5,386 nucleotides of DNA. Origin: JBOGEB01 sp050743125 (GTDB lineage: Bacteria > Actinomycetota > Nitriliruptoria > Euzebyales > Egibacteraceae). The notes under the pieces were generated by a model. The model was not told where the DNA came from and made no database searches. It saw nothing but the letters and a program-made list of their open reading frames with translations. Made by a program: the position numbers and the translations under genes. Where the stretch lies: contig JBOGEB010000249.1 of the NCBI GenBank assembly GCA_050743125.1, positions 1-5,386 on the forward strand. The letters run 5' to 3'. Positions 1 through 5,386 of this stretch are shown here, one piece after another. Position 1 is the stretch's first letter, and the number at the start of each line of letters is the position of its first letter.

Positions 1-59
1 CCGCCGCACTTGGCAGCGAGACTGGGCGTCGAGTGCGCCGTTCCAGAGATAGCGGCAAC
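1..59. other. Sequence downstream of vsr with no visible gene
   Basis: Nothing recognisable on either strand. No hairpin terminator for the R-M operon is seen before the window edge. Confidence 0.4.
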
Positions 60-485
60 TCACCCCCGACGGATTGTCGCACCCACCGCTTCGGCAACCC
101 TCTTCGCTGCAGCTTCCGTAGGCTCATGCTCCCAGACACGTACCACGGTCCAACCGGCCGAACCCAAGCGTTCATCAGTATCTCGGTCCCGTCTTGCGTT
201 CTCCTCCAGCTTGGCGCGCCACCACTCGGCGTTCGCCCTGGGCCAGGTGGCGTGTTGAGGGCACACGTGCCAGAAACAACCGTCCACGAAGACGGCGACG
301 CGGGCGCGAGAGAAGACGATGTCGGCCTTACGGCGGACTTCGGGCAGGATCTGTCGGTCGATGAGGTAGCGAAACCCCCGGGCATGCAGCGCCCGACGGA
401 GAGCCATCTCTGGCAGGGTGTCGCGACGGCGTTGGCGGGCCATCCGGCGACGAGCCGTCTCGCTCGAAGGACTCGGACCGGGCAT
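60..485 (-). CDS. vsr: Very short patch repair endonuclease (Vsr family)
   Basis: This 141-residue protein belongs to the Vsr family. These enzymes nick beside the T of T:G mismatches made when 5-methylcytosine deaminates, so that short-patch repair restores the methylated site. Visible family features are an N-terminal ARRRMARQRRRDT region (residues 11-23), KADIVF with Asp55 matching the catalytic Asp of E. coli Vsr, the hallmark GCFWH-x-CP-x-H block (69-78), EWW (87-89), the basic helix ENARRDRDTDERL (95-107) and GWTVVRVWEHE (111-121). In E. coli Vsr a zinc-ligand Cys follows VWE; here that residue is His120. Length is close to the family norm. The ATG lies 3 nt after the endonuclease stop and has only a weak Shine-Dalgarno, so it is probably translated by coupling. 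The upstream m5C methyltransferase on the same strand supplies the expected partner. Family assignment is firm; the mismatch context it recognises is not readable from sequence. Confidence 0.94.
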   Translation of the reverse strand: MPGPSPSSETARRRMARQRRRDTLPEMALRRALHARGFRYLIDRQILPEVRRKADIVFSRARVAVFVDGCFWHVCPQHATWPRANAEWWRAKLEENARRDRDTDERLGSAGWTVVRVWEHEPTEAAAKRVAEAVGATIRRG

Positions 486-488
486 GGC

Positions 489-1340
489 TCAAATCCGGAG
501 AAAGGTGGAATCGTATTCGCTGGCCATACGGCGGATCATCGAGCGGTAATGGAAGATGTCCCCGGGCTGGGGCGCTGGCGGGGCGGTGGAGAGTCGGACT
601 CGGCTCCCGTCGTTGCGCATGTCGATGACGACGACACCGAGCCCGTCGTAGCCACGGGAGGAGGTGTCGCTGCGACGAGGGAGCATCTTGACCTTCTCGA
701 TGGTGCGCGCGACTGCCGAGGGCTGTCTGTGGATCGACACGACCGGAGGAGCGCCTGCGGGGAGACCGGAGTTACGGCCGGGGCTGACGAACTCGGTCGA
801 GGCGTTGACCATCACGAACCCCACGGCAAGCGCTTGATTGGTGGCGGCGTGGATTATCTGGTGACTCGAGTTGAGTTCGTCGTAGAGGCGAGGGAGAGCT
901 TTGCCGTGTTCGGTCATGCAGGCCTTGGCCTCCATGGCGACGAGCACCGAGCCGACCGGACCCTCGACCGCTGCCGGCAACTGGTCGAGCTGGCGCTGCT
1001 GCTGGGGCGTGAGGTCCATGCCGTAAGACTCGGCCAAATCCGTCAGGGTTCGCGCTCATCGACTGGTCGGGCCGTTGGCTGGGCGTGCGATGACCAGGTC
1101 GAGGTCCTTGCGCTGGTCGTGGACGAAGTCGTGCATGGCATGGTTCACCCCGAACACTACGCGTCCGTTCGCTACGTGCGCTCGTAGCAGGCCGCTGGTC
1201 AGCAGGAGGTCGAAGAACACGCCCCAGCAGGCGACCTTGGAGTGACGGTCGCTACGTGAGTGGTACTGCCACTCGGTGTGGCTGGGTCCCATCGGGGCGG
1301 GCCGCGTCAGTGTGCGGACGAGTATGTCGGGCGCGTGCAC
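489..1340 (-). pseudogene. Type II restriction endonuclease-like gene interrupted by an in-frame TGA
   Basis: One reading frame of 283 codons runs from GTG at 1340 to the TGA at 489-491 but contains a TGA as codon 95. Before the stop, GVNHAMHDFV and KDLDLVIARP (codons 78-87) look like a PD-(D/E)XK beta-hairpin with Asp79/Asp81. After it the same frame continues at once as ARTLTDLAESYG, then VLVAMEAKACMTEH with Glu137-x-Lys139, PRLYDELNSSH, ALAVGFVMVN and a C-terminal GDIFHYRSMI. The two pieces split the putative catalytic Asp from the Glu-x-Lys, so neither alone should cut DNA. AGGAGG lies 10 nt before the GTG. The position between an m5C methyltransferase and vsr strongly suggests the cognate restriction enzyme. 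A second peptide could begin at the TTG at 1037 or ATG at 1019, without a good ribosome site. A sequencing error or stop readthrough would restore a full-length protein. The restriction role is inferred from motifs and context; no named enzyme family is claimed. Confidence 0.78.
1056..1058 (-). other. In-frame TGA splitting the endonuclease frame
   Basis: The minus strand reads AGT CGA TGA GCG CGA, with protein-like sequence in the same frame on both sides. A single-base change from a sense codon (for example GGA or CGA to TGA) explains it; no frameshift is needed. An ATG overlaps the stop (ATGA), but its frame gives an Arg/Pro/Gly-rich peptide with no resemblance to the gene, so it is not a natural coupled start. 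Confidence 0.8.
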
Positions 1341-1350
1341 CTTGTCGGTT

Positions 1351-1356
1351 CCTCCT
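1351..1356 (-). promoter_or_regulatory. Ribosome binding site of the endonuclease gene
   Basis: AGGAGG on the minus strand sits 10 nt before the GTG at 1340 and fixes that start. It lies inside the 68-nt gap after the methyltransferase stop. No hairpin terminator is visible in the gap, so the two genes are probably cotranscribed. Confidence 0.75.
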
Positions 1357-1408
1357 CACCTCGAACGCGCACCCTACCCGGCAGACATGCACAGCGATAC
1401 GACCCTGA

Positions 1409-2656
1409 TCAGACAGCAAGCCGAGTTTGGCCGTCGGTGATCTCGACATGTTCCTTGACGTCGAGGCGGAAGTCCTCTACGAAGCGCAGCTGGCTGCGGT
1501 TCATGCGTTCCCAGAACCCGGCCACTGCGCGACGGGAGAGCGGCTCGGCGGCATGCAGGTCCATGAGATCGCCGATATGGCGGTAGGAATCGTGGCGGGG
1601 CCACAGCGAAGCGTGCGCGGCCCAGCGGCGGCCGTCCCGGCCCCATGCGGCATGGGGCCAGCGGTCGGCGCGAGCCAGTTCCCGATCCTTACAGGAGTCG
1701 TATCGCCCCGGACGTGCGAGTCGATCGCCGACCCAGCGAGCCACTCCGACGGTCACGGCGTTGCCGACCAGCTTCCACCGAGGTCCTCGGCCTGGACCGT
1801 TGCAGGCAGCTGCCGTCCACTCGGGCGGAAACCCTTGAAGCTGCTCAGCATCCGTGACCGACGGGGTCACAAGCCGTCGTCCGGCCTCGGCTCGAGGCAC
1901 CCAGACCGCGGGGGGGGACGGGATGCCGAGCGTGGATCCGCCCTTCAGCGGTGGAACGGCGTCGCGCGCCCAGCCCAACCCGCGCAGACCCTCTGTCCAG
2001 TAAAAGCCGAACGCGTCGCTTCTGTAGGACTCCTCGGGCCGCTCCCCGGCATCGTCGATGAGCAGGACATCGCGGGGATCCTCCGTACGGCTGGCGAGAA
2101 ACAGCACGCGATGTCGGCGCTGCGGCACGCCGGTGAACCGGGAGTCGACCAGCCTGTAGGCCCATTGGTAGCGGAGCGCTTCGAGTTCATCGACGAGGTA
2201 GCGCATCGCCCGCCCGCCGTCGAGCGGGATCATGTTGCGTACGTTCTCCAGCAGCAGCCATCGCGGCCGGCTGCCTCGCACAAGCCGGAAAACCTCTCCG
2301 ACGAGACCCGAGTTGGTGCCGCTGATGCCAGCAGTGCGACCGGCCTGTGAGAGATCCGTGCAAGGAAACCCCGCAGAAACCACGTCGACCGCGGGCAGCG
2401 ACCGCAGCTCCCGTACGTCGCGCTCCAAGGGGATGCCGACCAGGCGATCGGTCAGCACCGCGCGAGCCGGCTCCCAGACCTCGCAGAGCAGCTCGGTTAC
2501 ATGCCCGGCCTCGCGCAATCCGACTTCGATACCGCCGACGCCGGCGAACAGGCCGGCTACCGTCAGCGACTCCCCTACGGGTGACACGGGTGCAGTATCA
2601 CAGGCGCTCTTGGGCTCTTCCGTCACCATTCGACTGTAGTGGGCGGTGTTCGGCAT
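1409..2656 (-). CDS. DNA (cytosine-5-)-methyltransferase, type II
   Basis: This 415-residue enzyme should transfer a methyl group from S-adenosylmethionine to C5 of cytosine in a specific DNA site. The motifs appear in canonical order: motif I AGLFAGVGGIEVGL (34-47, SAM binding), motif IV AGFPCTDLSQAG (95-106) with catalytic Cys99, motif VI LLLENV (134-139), motif VIII QRRHRVLFLAS (179-189), a target-recognition region around 190-278, motif IX near SVTDAEQLQGFPPEW, and motif X GNAVTV (298-303). About 100 residues follow motif X. The start at 2656 is chosen because GGAGG lies 9 nt upstream; the frame stays open to 2836, but that extension is low-complexity and non-conserved. Downstream are the broken endonuclease and vsr, giving an M-R-V operon. 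The target sequence cannot be read from the protein. All catalytic motifs are intact, so the enzyme is probably active. Confidence 0.96.
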   Translation of the reverse strand: MPNTAHYSRMVTEEPKSACDTAPVSPVGESLTVAGLFAGVGGIEVGLREAGHVTELLCEVWEPARAVLTDRLVGIPLERDVRELRSLPAVDVVSAGFPCTDLSQAGRTAGISGTNSGLVGEVFRLVRGSRPRWLLLENVRNMIPLDGGRAMRYLVDELEALRYQWAYRLVDSRFTGVPQRRHRVLFLASRTEDPRDVLLIDDAGERPEESYRSDAFGFYWTEGLRGLGWARDAVPPLKGGSTLGIPSPPAVWVPRAEAGRRLVTPSVTDAEQLQGFPPEWTAAACNGPGRGPRWKLVGNAVTVGVARWVGDRLARPGRYDSCKDRELARADRWPHAAWGRDGRRWAAHASLWPRHDSYRHIGDLMDLHAAEPLSRRAVAGFWERMNRSQLRFVEDFRLDVKEHVEITDGQTRLAV

Positions 2657-2665
2657 GTCCCCGTT

Positions 2666-2670
2666 CCTCC
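2666..2670 (-). promoter_or_regulatory. Ribosome binding site of the methyltransferase gene
   Basis: GGAGG on the minus strand, within a longer purine run, sits 9 nt before the ATG at 2656. It decides that start over the in-frame upstream extension and over the internal ATG at 2629, which has no comparable site. Confidence 0.8.
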
Positions 2671-2678
2671 CCCTTGCT

Positions 2679-2724
2679 CTGGATGTCCAGGAACCATCTT
2701 GGGGTGAACTCGAGCTCGAGTCAC
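2679..2724 (-). promoter_or_regulatory. Methyltransferase leader with two inverted repeats, possible operator
   Basis: Two palindromic elements lie upstream of the methyltransferase ribosome site. The first is a perfect 5-2-5 inverted repeat, CTGGA-TG-TCCAG on the plus strand (2679-2690). The second is GTGA-A-CTCGAGCTCGAG-TCAC (2704-2724), symmetric apart from one unpaired A and containing two adjacent CTCGAG hexamers. Such elements could bind a regulator or the methyltransferase itself, as reported for some R-M systems. No convincing -35/-10 pair was found, and no controller gene is present in the window. The operator role is a guess from position and symmetry. Confidence 0.3.
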
Positions 2725-2759
2725 ATACGCGTTGTTCGGTTGTGGATAGCCGGCCCTTT

Positions 2760-2790
2760 GGGGGGCGTGGTTCGTCGGCCGATGCCCCCC
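2760..2790 (-). repeat. GC-rich inverted repeat between recombinase relic and methyltransferase
   Basis: GGGGGGC (2760-2766) pairs perfectly with GCCCCCC (2784-2790) around a 17-nt loop, and the stem extends by about two pairs if a G-T wobble is allowed. It lies downstream of the recombinase relic. It could be a remnant terminator, but no T-run follows on the minus strand, so that is weak. Confidence 0.25.
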
Positions 2791-2829
2791 AGCGGGTCTG
2801 CGATCGAGGTTTCTGGTGCTGAGCCGCTT

Positions 2830-3287
2830 GAGCCACACCTGCTCCCCGGCGGCCAGCTCACCGGCGTGGGTGTGGCGCAGCCCGTGCGGATGCACGCGCT
2901 TGTCGATTCCCGCCCGCGTCGCGTAGCGGGACAGCATCGCGCGGACGCAGCGATGCTGCAGCGGCCGTCCGCCCAGCGTGCAGAGCAGCGCCGGTGAGCA
3001 GCGCCGGTGAGCGCATCCCGCGCCGACGGCGGAGGTCCAGCCAGCGTTGGATGATCGCGCACGAGCTGGGGTCGCTGTCGACCGTGCGCGTCTTGCCTCC
3101 CTTGCCATGCCGGATCCGGATCACCCCTTGGGCCAGGTCGATGTCGGCAGGCTCGAGGGCGGGGGCTGGCCGCCCGGATCAACGCCCGCGCCTCCGCCGG
3201 GGACAGCGGCTCGGCAGCCTGCGCCGGCGCGTCGCGGGCCGCACGCTCACGACGAACGGCCGGGACATCAGGCCGCTTCCTGAGCAT
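2830..3287 (-). pseudogene. Tyrosine recombinase/integrase relic (deleted and frameshifted)
   Basis: Three consecutive frames together spell a tyrosine recombinase. From ATG 3287 the first gives PAVRRERAARDAP then LSPAEARALIRAAS. Near 3151-3165 the text jumps to another frame, EPADIDLAQGVIRIRHGKGG then IIQRWLDLRRRRGMR. The roughly 30 residues normally between these blocks, which hold the first catalytic Arg (GLR-type box), are missing. A 13-bp duplication near 2983-3012 forces a third frame: PALLCTLGGRPLQHR, AGIDKRVHPHGLRHTHA. The last block is box II, with its His-x-x-Arg intact. After ELAAGE the expected LGH and catalytic Tyr segment cannot be found in any frame, so the 3' end is lost or replaced. 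The gene cannot make an active recombinase. It belongs with the SSB relic upstream as remains of an integrated element. The 3' limit is approximate. Confidence 0.85.
2983..3012. repeat. 13-bp tandem duplication (2.3 copies)
   Basis: The unit GAGCAGCGCCGGT repeats with period 13 without mismatch across these 30 bases. Removing one unit restores a continuous recombinase frame (SPALL-CTLGGRPLQ), so this duplication is the direct cause of the downstream frameshift. Confidence 0.9.
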
Positions 3288-3447
3288 CGGTGCCCTCGAG
3301 CTGCTCGTAACCCCACTCCGCTTCCCAAGGGTCGCCGCCAGGACAGCCTCGGATTTGGCAGCGCCAGTGCCGGGGACGGAAGGGCGTGCAGGAGGACGTG
3401 GCCGCTGAGGTGATGCAGGCAGCAGGCGTTGCGGCGCGTTCCCCCAT
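3268..3447 (-). CDS. Possible small Cys-containing protein, unknown function
   Basis: This 59-residue frame starts at an ATG and ends with TGA, overlapping the recombinase start by 20 nt. The C-terminal half looks like real protein: RPRHWRCQIRGCPGGDPWEA followed by EWGYEQLEGTDAQEAA. It has a Cys-x4-Cys pair, aromatic and acidic residues and mostly G/C third positions. The N-terminal part (Ala/Thr/Cys-rich) is less convincing and there is no strong Shine-Dalgarno, so the true start may differ or the 5' part may be decayed. It lies between the SSB relic and the recombinase on the same strand, consistent with one former operon of a mobile element. A metal-binding role is possible but two Cys alone do not show it. 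I do not recognise the family. Confidence 0.42.
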   Translation of the reverse strand: MGERAATPAACITSAATSSCTPFRPRHWRCQIRGCPGGDPWEAEWGYEQLEGTDAQEAA

Positions 3448-3506
3448 GCCCGCTTGTCCGGCGGATGGCCTGCGACAGGCTCATTGCGTGCATGCCCCCG
3501 TCAGCC

Positions 3507-3707
3507 TTAGAACGGCACGTCGTCGTCATCGACGGACGGCGGGACACCGACCGGGGCTGACGCTGCTGCTGCGGGGTTCGCGGTCGTCGTAGTGGCGGGT
3601 GATCTTGCGGGGCTTGGCTTGCGCCCAGCGCAAGCTGGGGCAGACCTGTTCGGCTTGGATCTCGGTCACCCAACGGGTCTGGCCCTGTTTGTCCTCATAT
3701 GACTGTC
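3507..3707 (-). pseudogene. ssb: 3' fragment of a single-stranded DNA-binding protein gene
   Basis: The fragment reads GQSYEDKQGQTRWVTEIQAE then QVCPSLRWAQAKPRKITR, matching the last OB-fold strands of bacterial SSB (SYE-x-K/R-x-G ... TE-x-x-A ... G/C-PSLRWA). The frame breaks near 3594-3597. A different frame then gives ATTTTANPAAAASAPVGVP ending in SVDDDDVPF and TAA, the acidic C-terminal tip by which SSB recruits partner proteins. Loss of two bases (CGCGCC to CGCC) explains the switch. The N-terminal OB-fold is not recognisable upstream; sequence beyond about 3707 is Arg-rich and unlike SSB. As a fragment with a frameshift it is non-functional. SSB paralogues are common on actinobacterial integrative elements, which fits the neighbouring recombinase relic. 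Confidence 0.8.
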
Positions 3708-3856
3708 CCCGGGCTCGCCGTCGTGGCGACCGTGACGTTCCAAGCACCAACCCACGCTGACGGGCACCGTTGCTGACCTGCCCCACCGTGCGGCGGCCCG
3801 GTAGCGGTCCCAGCAGTACGTTTCCAGCGGGGATCACGCGGTGTTGGGCTGCGACT
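3708..3856. other. Intergenic region between SSB relic and TIR-STAND gene
   Basis: No convincing gene on either strand. The minus-strand frame continuing from the SSB fragment is open but Arg/Gly-rich and unlike SSB. The plus-strand frame of the TIR protein is open back to a TAG at 3802-3804, but that stretch has no conserved character. This is probably the breakpoint between the decayed element and the defence gene. Confidence 0.4.
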
Positions 3857-3862
3857 TACACT
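3857..3862 (+). promoter_or_regulatory. Candidate -10 box of the TIR-STAND gene (leaderless start)
   Basis: TACACT fits the actinobacterial TAnnnT -10 consensus. It would place transcription initiation at about 3869-3871, on or next to the GTG at 3871, giving a leaderless mRNA. That would explain the missing Shine-Dalgarno. The -35 region is poor, so this is tentative. Confidence 0.3.
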
Positions 3863-3870
3863 TCGTGTTG

Positions 3871-5386
3871 GTGGTGGCGGACGGTTTCGACGTGTTCCTG
3901 TCGCACAACAATGCCGACGGCGGTGTTGTCGAGCGCATCGCTGAGCGGCTGCGAGACGCCGGGGTCAACCCCTGGCTGGACCGGTGGGCGCTGACCGGAG
4001 GGGACACCTGGCAGCAGGAGATCGCCCAGGGCCTTCACACGTCGAGGGCCTGCGCGGTCTTTGTCGGCGCCCACGGTCTGCGCGGCTGGGCTCGTGAGGA
4101 GCTGGAGGTCGCTCAGGACCGGGCAGCCAAAGATCCCGACTTCCGCCTGTTCATGGTGCTGCTGCCCGATGCCCCGAAGCCGGACGATCCCAACCTGGCG
4201 TTCCTCGCGAACCGTCAGTGGGTCGACCTCCGCGCCGGCGTCGACGACCCCAGCGACTTTCAGAGCCTGGTGGCCGCCGTCACGGGTGTTGCCGCCCGTC
4301 CTCCCGTACCTCCCGGAGCACGCGACGACCGCTGTCCCTACCGGGGGCTGGAGGTCTTCGACGAGGAGCACGCCGAGCTCTTCTTCGGCCGCGACGACGA
4401 CGTCGCACGGGCGGTCGAAAAGCTCAGAGCCAGCCGGTTTTTGGCGGTGCTGGGCCCGTCGGGCTGCGGCAAGAGCTCGCTGGTGCGCGCGGGGGTGGTT
4501 CCCGCGCTCAAACAGGGCGCCCTGCCTGGCAGCGCCGCCTGGACCGTTCGGGTCGTCACCCCTGGGGCTCGCCCCTTGGAGGTGCTTGCCGCCCAGCTGG
4601 TACGGCTGTTCCCGGGCGAGTCGATGCAGCGCACCCTCGACGGGCTGCGAGCTGACGAGCGCAGCCTGGACCTGGCGGTCGCGCTGGCCCTGGCCGACCG
4701 GGCCGCGGACGAGCGGCTGGTGCTGGTCGTCGACCAGCTCGAGGAGGTCTTCACGCTGTGCGCTGACGAGGCCGAGCGCACGGCGTTTGTGGCCAACTTG
4801 TGCTACGCGTCCACGATCCCCGACGGCCGGGTGGTGGTGGTCGTGGCGATGCGCGCCGACTTCTACCACCGCTGCGCCGAGTGTCCGCAGCTGCGGACGT
4901 TGGTGGCCGCGCGACAGTTCCTGGTCGGCCCGCTCGACCGTGACGGGTTGCGTCAGGTGATCGAGCGGCCGGCTTGGCGGGTGGGCCTGGAGCTGGAGGC
5001 CGGGCTGGCTGCGATGGTTCTGCGCGATGTGGTTGGCCTGCCGGGCGGTCTGCCGCTGTTGGAGTACGTGTTGTTGGAGGTGTGGCAGCGCCGGGCGGGG
5101 CGGATGCTCACGCTGGAGGCGTATGTGGCCGCTGGCGGGGTGGAGGGCGGTTTGGCGCAGCGGGCCAACGCCGTCTACCAGGGCTTGACGTCTGTGCAGC
5201 GGCGGGTCGCTCGGCGGGTGCTGTTGCGTCTGGTTCAGCCCGGGGAGGGCGGTGAGGACACCCGCCGGCGGGCGCGGATGGACGAGCTGGTCACCCGGCC
5301 AGACGAGGAGTCGGATGTGGAGGCGGTGGTCAAGGCGTTGGCCGACGCACGGCTGTTGACGACCGGCCGTGACGAGGTCAGCGGGG
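3871..5386 (+). CDS. TIR domain-nSTAND1 NTPase protein, 3' truncated by window edge
   Basis: At least 505 residues with no stop before the edge. The TIR domain (about 6-145) opens with FDVFLSHNNAD, has WLDRWAL-x6-W-x2-EIAQGL, and keeps a WxxxE motif (GWAREELEVA, Trp73/Glu77), where Glu is the NAD-cleaving residue in enzymatic TIRs. A linker leads to CPYRGLEVFDEEHAELFFGR (155-174), the usual lead-in to nSTAND1 NTPases. Walker A is GPSGCGKS (195-202) and Walker B LVLVVDQLEE (283-292); AMRADF (326-331) and LPLLEYVL (394-401) follow. A sensor-repeat region such as WD40 usually comes next but lies outside the window. STAND proteins oligomerise on sensing a trigger, and TIR-STAND proteins are linked to NAD depletion in phage defence; that role is inferred. 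The start is uncertain: GTG 3874, 3865 or 3841 are alternatives, but 3841 would include a rare TTA codon. It is oriented opposite to the R-M genes. Confidence 0.9.
   Translation, partial: MVADGFDVFLSHNNADGGVVERIAERLRDAGVNPWLDRWALTGGDTWQQEIAQGLHTSRACAVFVGAHGLRGWAREELEVAQDRAAKDPDFRLFMVLLPDAPKPDDPNLAFLANRQWVDLRAGVDDPSDFQSLVAAVTGVAARPPVPPGARDDRCPYRGLEVFDEEHAELFFGRDDDVARAVEKLRASRFLAVLGPSGCGKSSLVRAGVVPALKQGALPGSAAWTVRVVTPGARPLEVLAAQLVRLFPGESMQRTLDGLRADERSLDLAVALALADRAADERLVLVVDQLEEVFTLCADEAERTAFVANLCYASTIPDGRVVVVVAMRADFYHRCAECPQLRTLVAARQFLVGPLDRDGLRQVIERPAWRVGLELEAGLAAMVLRDVVGLPGGLPLLEYVLLEVWQRRAGRMLTLEAYVAAGGVEGGLAQRANAVYQGLTSVQRRVARRVLLRLVQPGEGGEDTRRRARMDELVTRPDEESDVEAVVKALADARLLTTGRDEVSG

Noticed and set aside
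772..1059. Minus-strand frame whose ATG overlaps the in-frame TGA (ATGA)
   Set aside because: Its translation is Arg/Gly/Pro-rich and out of frame with the conserved endonuclease sequence; the overlap is accidental.
33..1187. Plus-strand open frame of 384 codons
   Set aside because: It lies antisense to vsr and the endonuclease gene, which carry clear motifs; the translation is low-complexity Gly/Arg/Asp/Val typical of a GC-rich shadow.
1427..2350. Plus-strand open frame of 307 codons
   Set aside because: It is the antisense of the methyltransferase and has no recognisable motif.
2709..2720. Idea that the R-M system recognises CTCGAG because two copies sit in the leader
   Set aside because: CTCGAG occurs elsewhere in the window and the recognition region cannot be decoded by eye, so the specificity claim is unsupported.
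2657..2836. Upstream extension of the methyltransferase frame
   Set aside because: The 60 extra residues are Ser/Arg-rich and non-conserved, run into the recombinase relic, and the ATG at 2656 has an excellent Shine-Dalgarno.
2994..3413. Plus-strand open frame over the recombinase relic
   Set aside because: Arg-rich shadow; the opposite strand gives recognisable recombinase blocks.
3699..3776. Short plus-strand frame starting MTVPGLAVV, 25 residues
   Set aside because: No ribosome site and no similarity to any family I know; it partly overlaps the SSB fragment on the other strand.
3856..4869. Minus-strand open frame of 337 codons
   Set aside because: Antisense to the TIR-STAND gene, which holds clear TIR and Walker motifs.
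4061..4960. Plus-strand open frame of 299 codons
   Set aside because: It overlaps the TIR-STAND gene in another frame and is Ser/Arg/Trp/Cys-rich with no motif.
1..5386. tRNA, rRNA, CRISPR array or insertion-sequence ends
   Set aside because: No cloverleaf, regularly spaced repeats, transposase motifs or paired terminal repeats were seen; the only tandem repeat is the 13-bp duplication.

Overview
The window is GC-rich DNA with strong G/C preference at third codon positions, GTG/TTG starts, purine-rich Shine-Dalgarno sites and protein families typical of actinomycetes (Streptomyces/Frankia-like). Genus and species cannot be fixed from the sequence alone. It reads as part of a defence-rich accessory region: a type II restriction-modification (R-M) cassette beside decayed mobile-element genes and a large TIR-STAND gene.

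Left half (about 60-2656, minus strand, transcribed right to left): an apparent operon of an m5C DNA methyltransferase (1409-2656), a PD-(D/E)XK-like restriction endonuclease gene (489-1340) and a Vsr-type mismatch endonuclease (60-485). The endonuclease gene is broken by one in-frame TGA (1056-1058) between its putative catalytic Asp and its Glu-x-Lys. The locus may therefore be a methylase-plus-Vsr remnant rather than a working R-M system. The methylase and endonuclease have good Shine-Dalgarno sites, and Vsr starts 3 nt after the endonuclease stop, suggesting coupled translation. The methylase leader carries two inverted repeats that could be operators.

Middle (about 2830-3707, minus strand): relics of an integrative element. 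A tyrosine recombinase pseudogene has lost its first catalytic-Arg segment, is frameshifted by a 13-bp tandem duplication, and has no recognisable catalytic-Tyr end. Upstream of it lie a possible 59-residue Cys-containing small protein and the 3' part of a single-stranded-DNA-binding protein gene. That last fragment ends in the classic acidic DDDDVPF tip but in a shifted frame.

Right (about 3871 to the window edge, plus strand): the first roughly 505 codons of a TIR-domain plus nSTAND1-type NTPase protein, divergently oriented from the rest and running off the window. The TIR WxxxE motif and the Walker A and B motifs are intact. Proteins of this design are associated with antiphage abortive infection, so two kinds of defence gene flank a dead recombination module. 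No tRNA, rRNA, CRISPR array or insertion sequence was seen.
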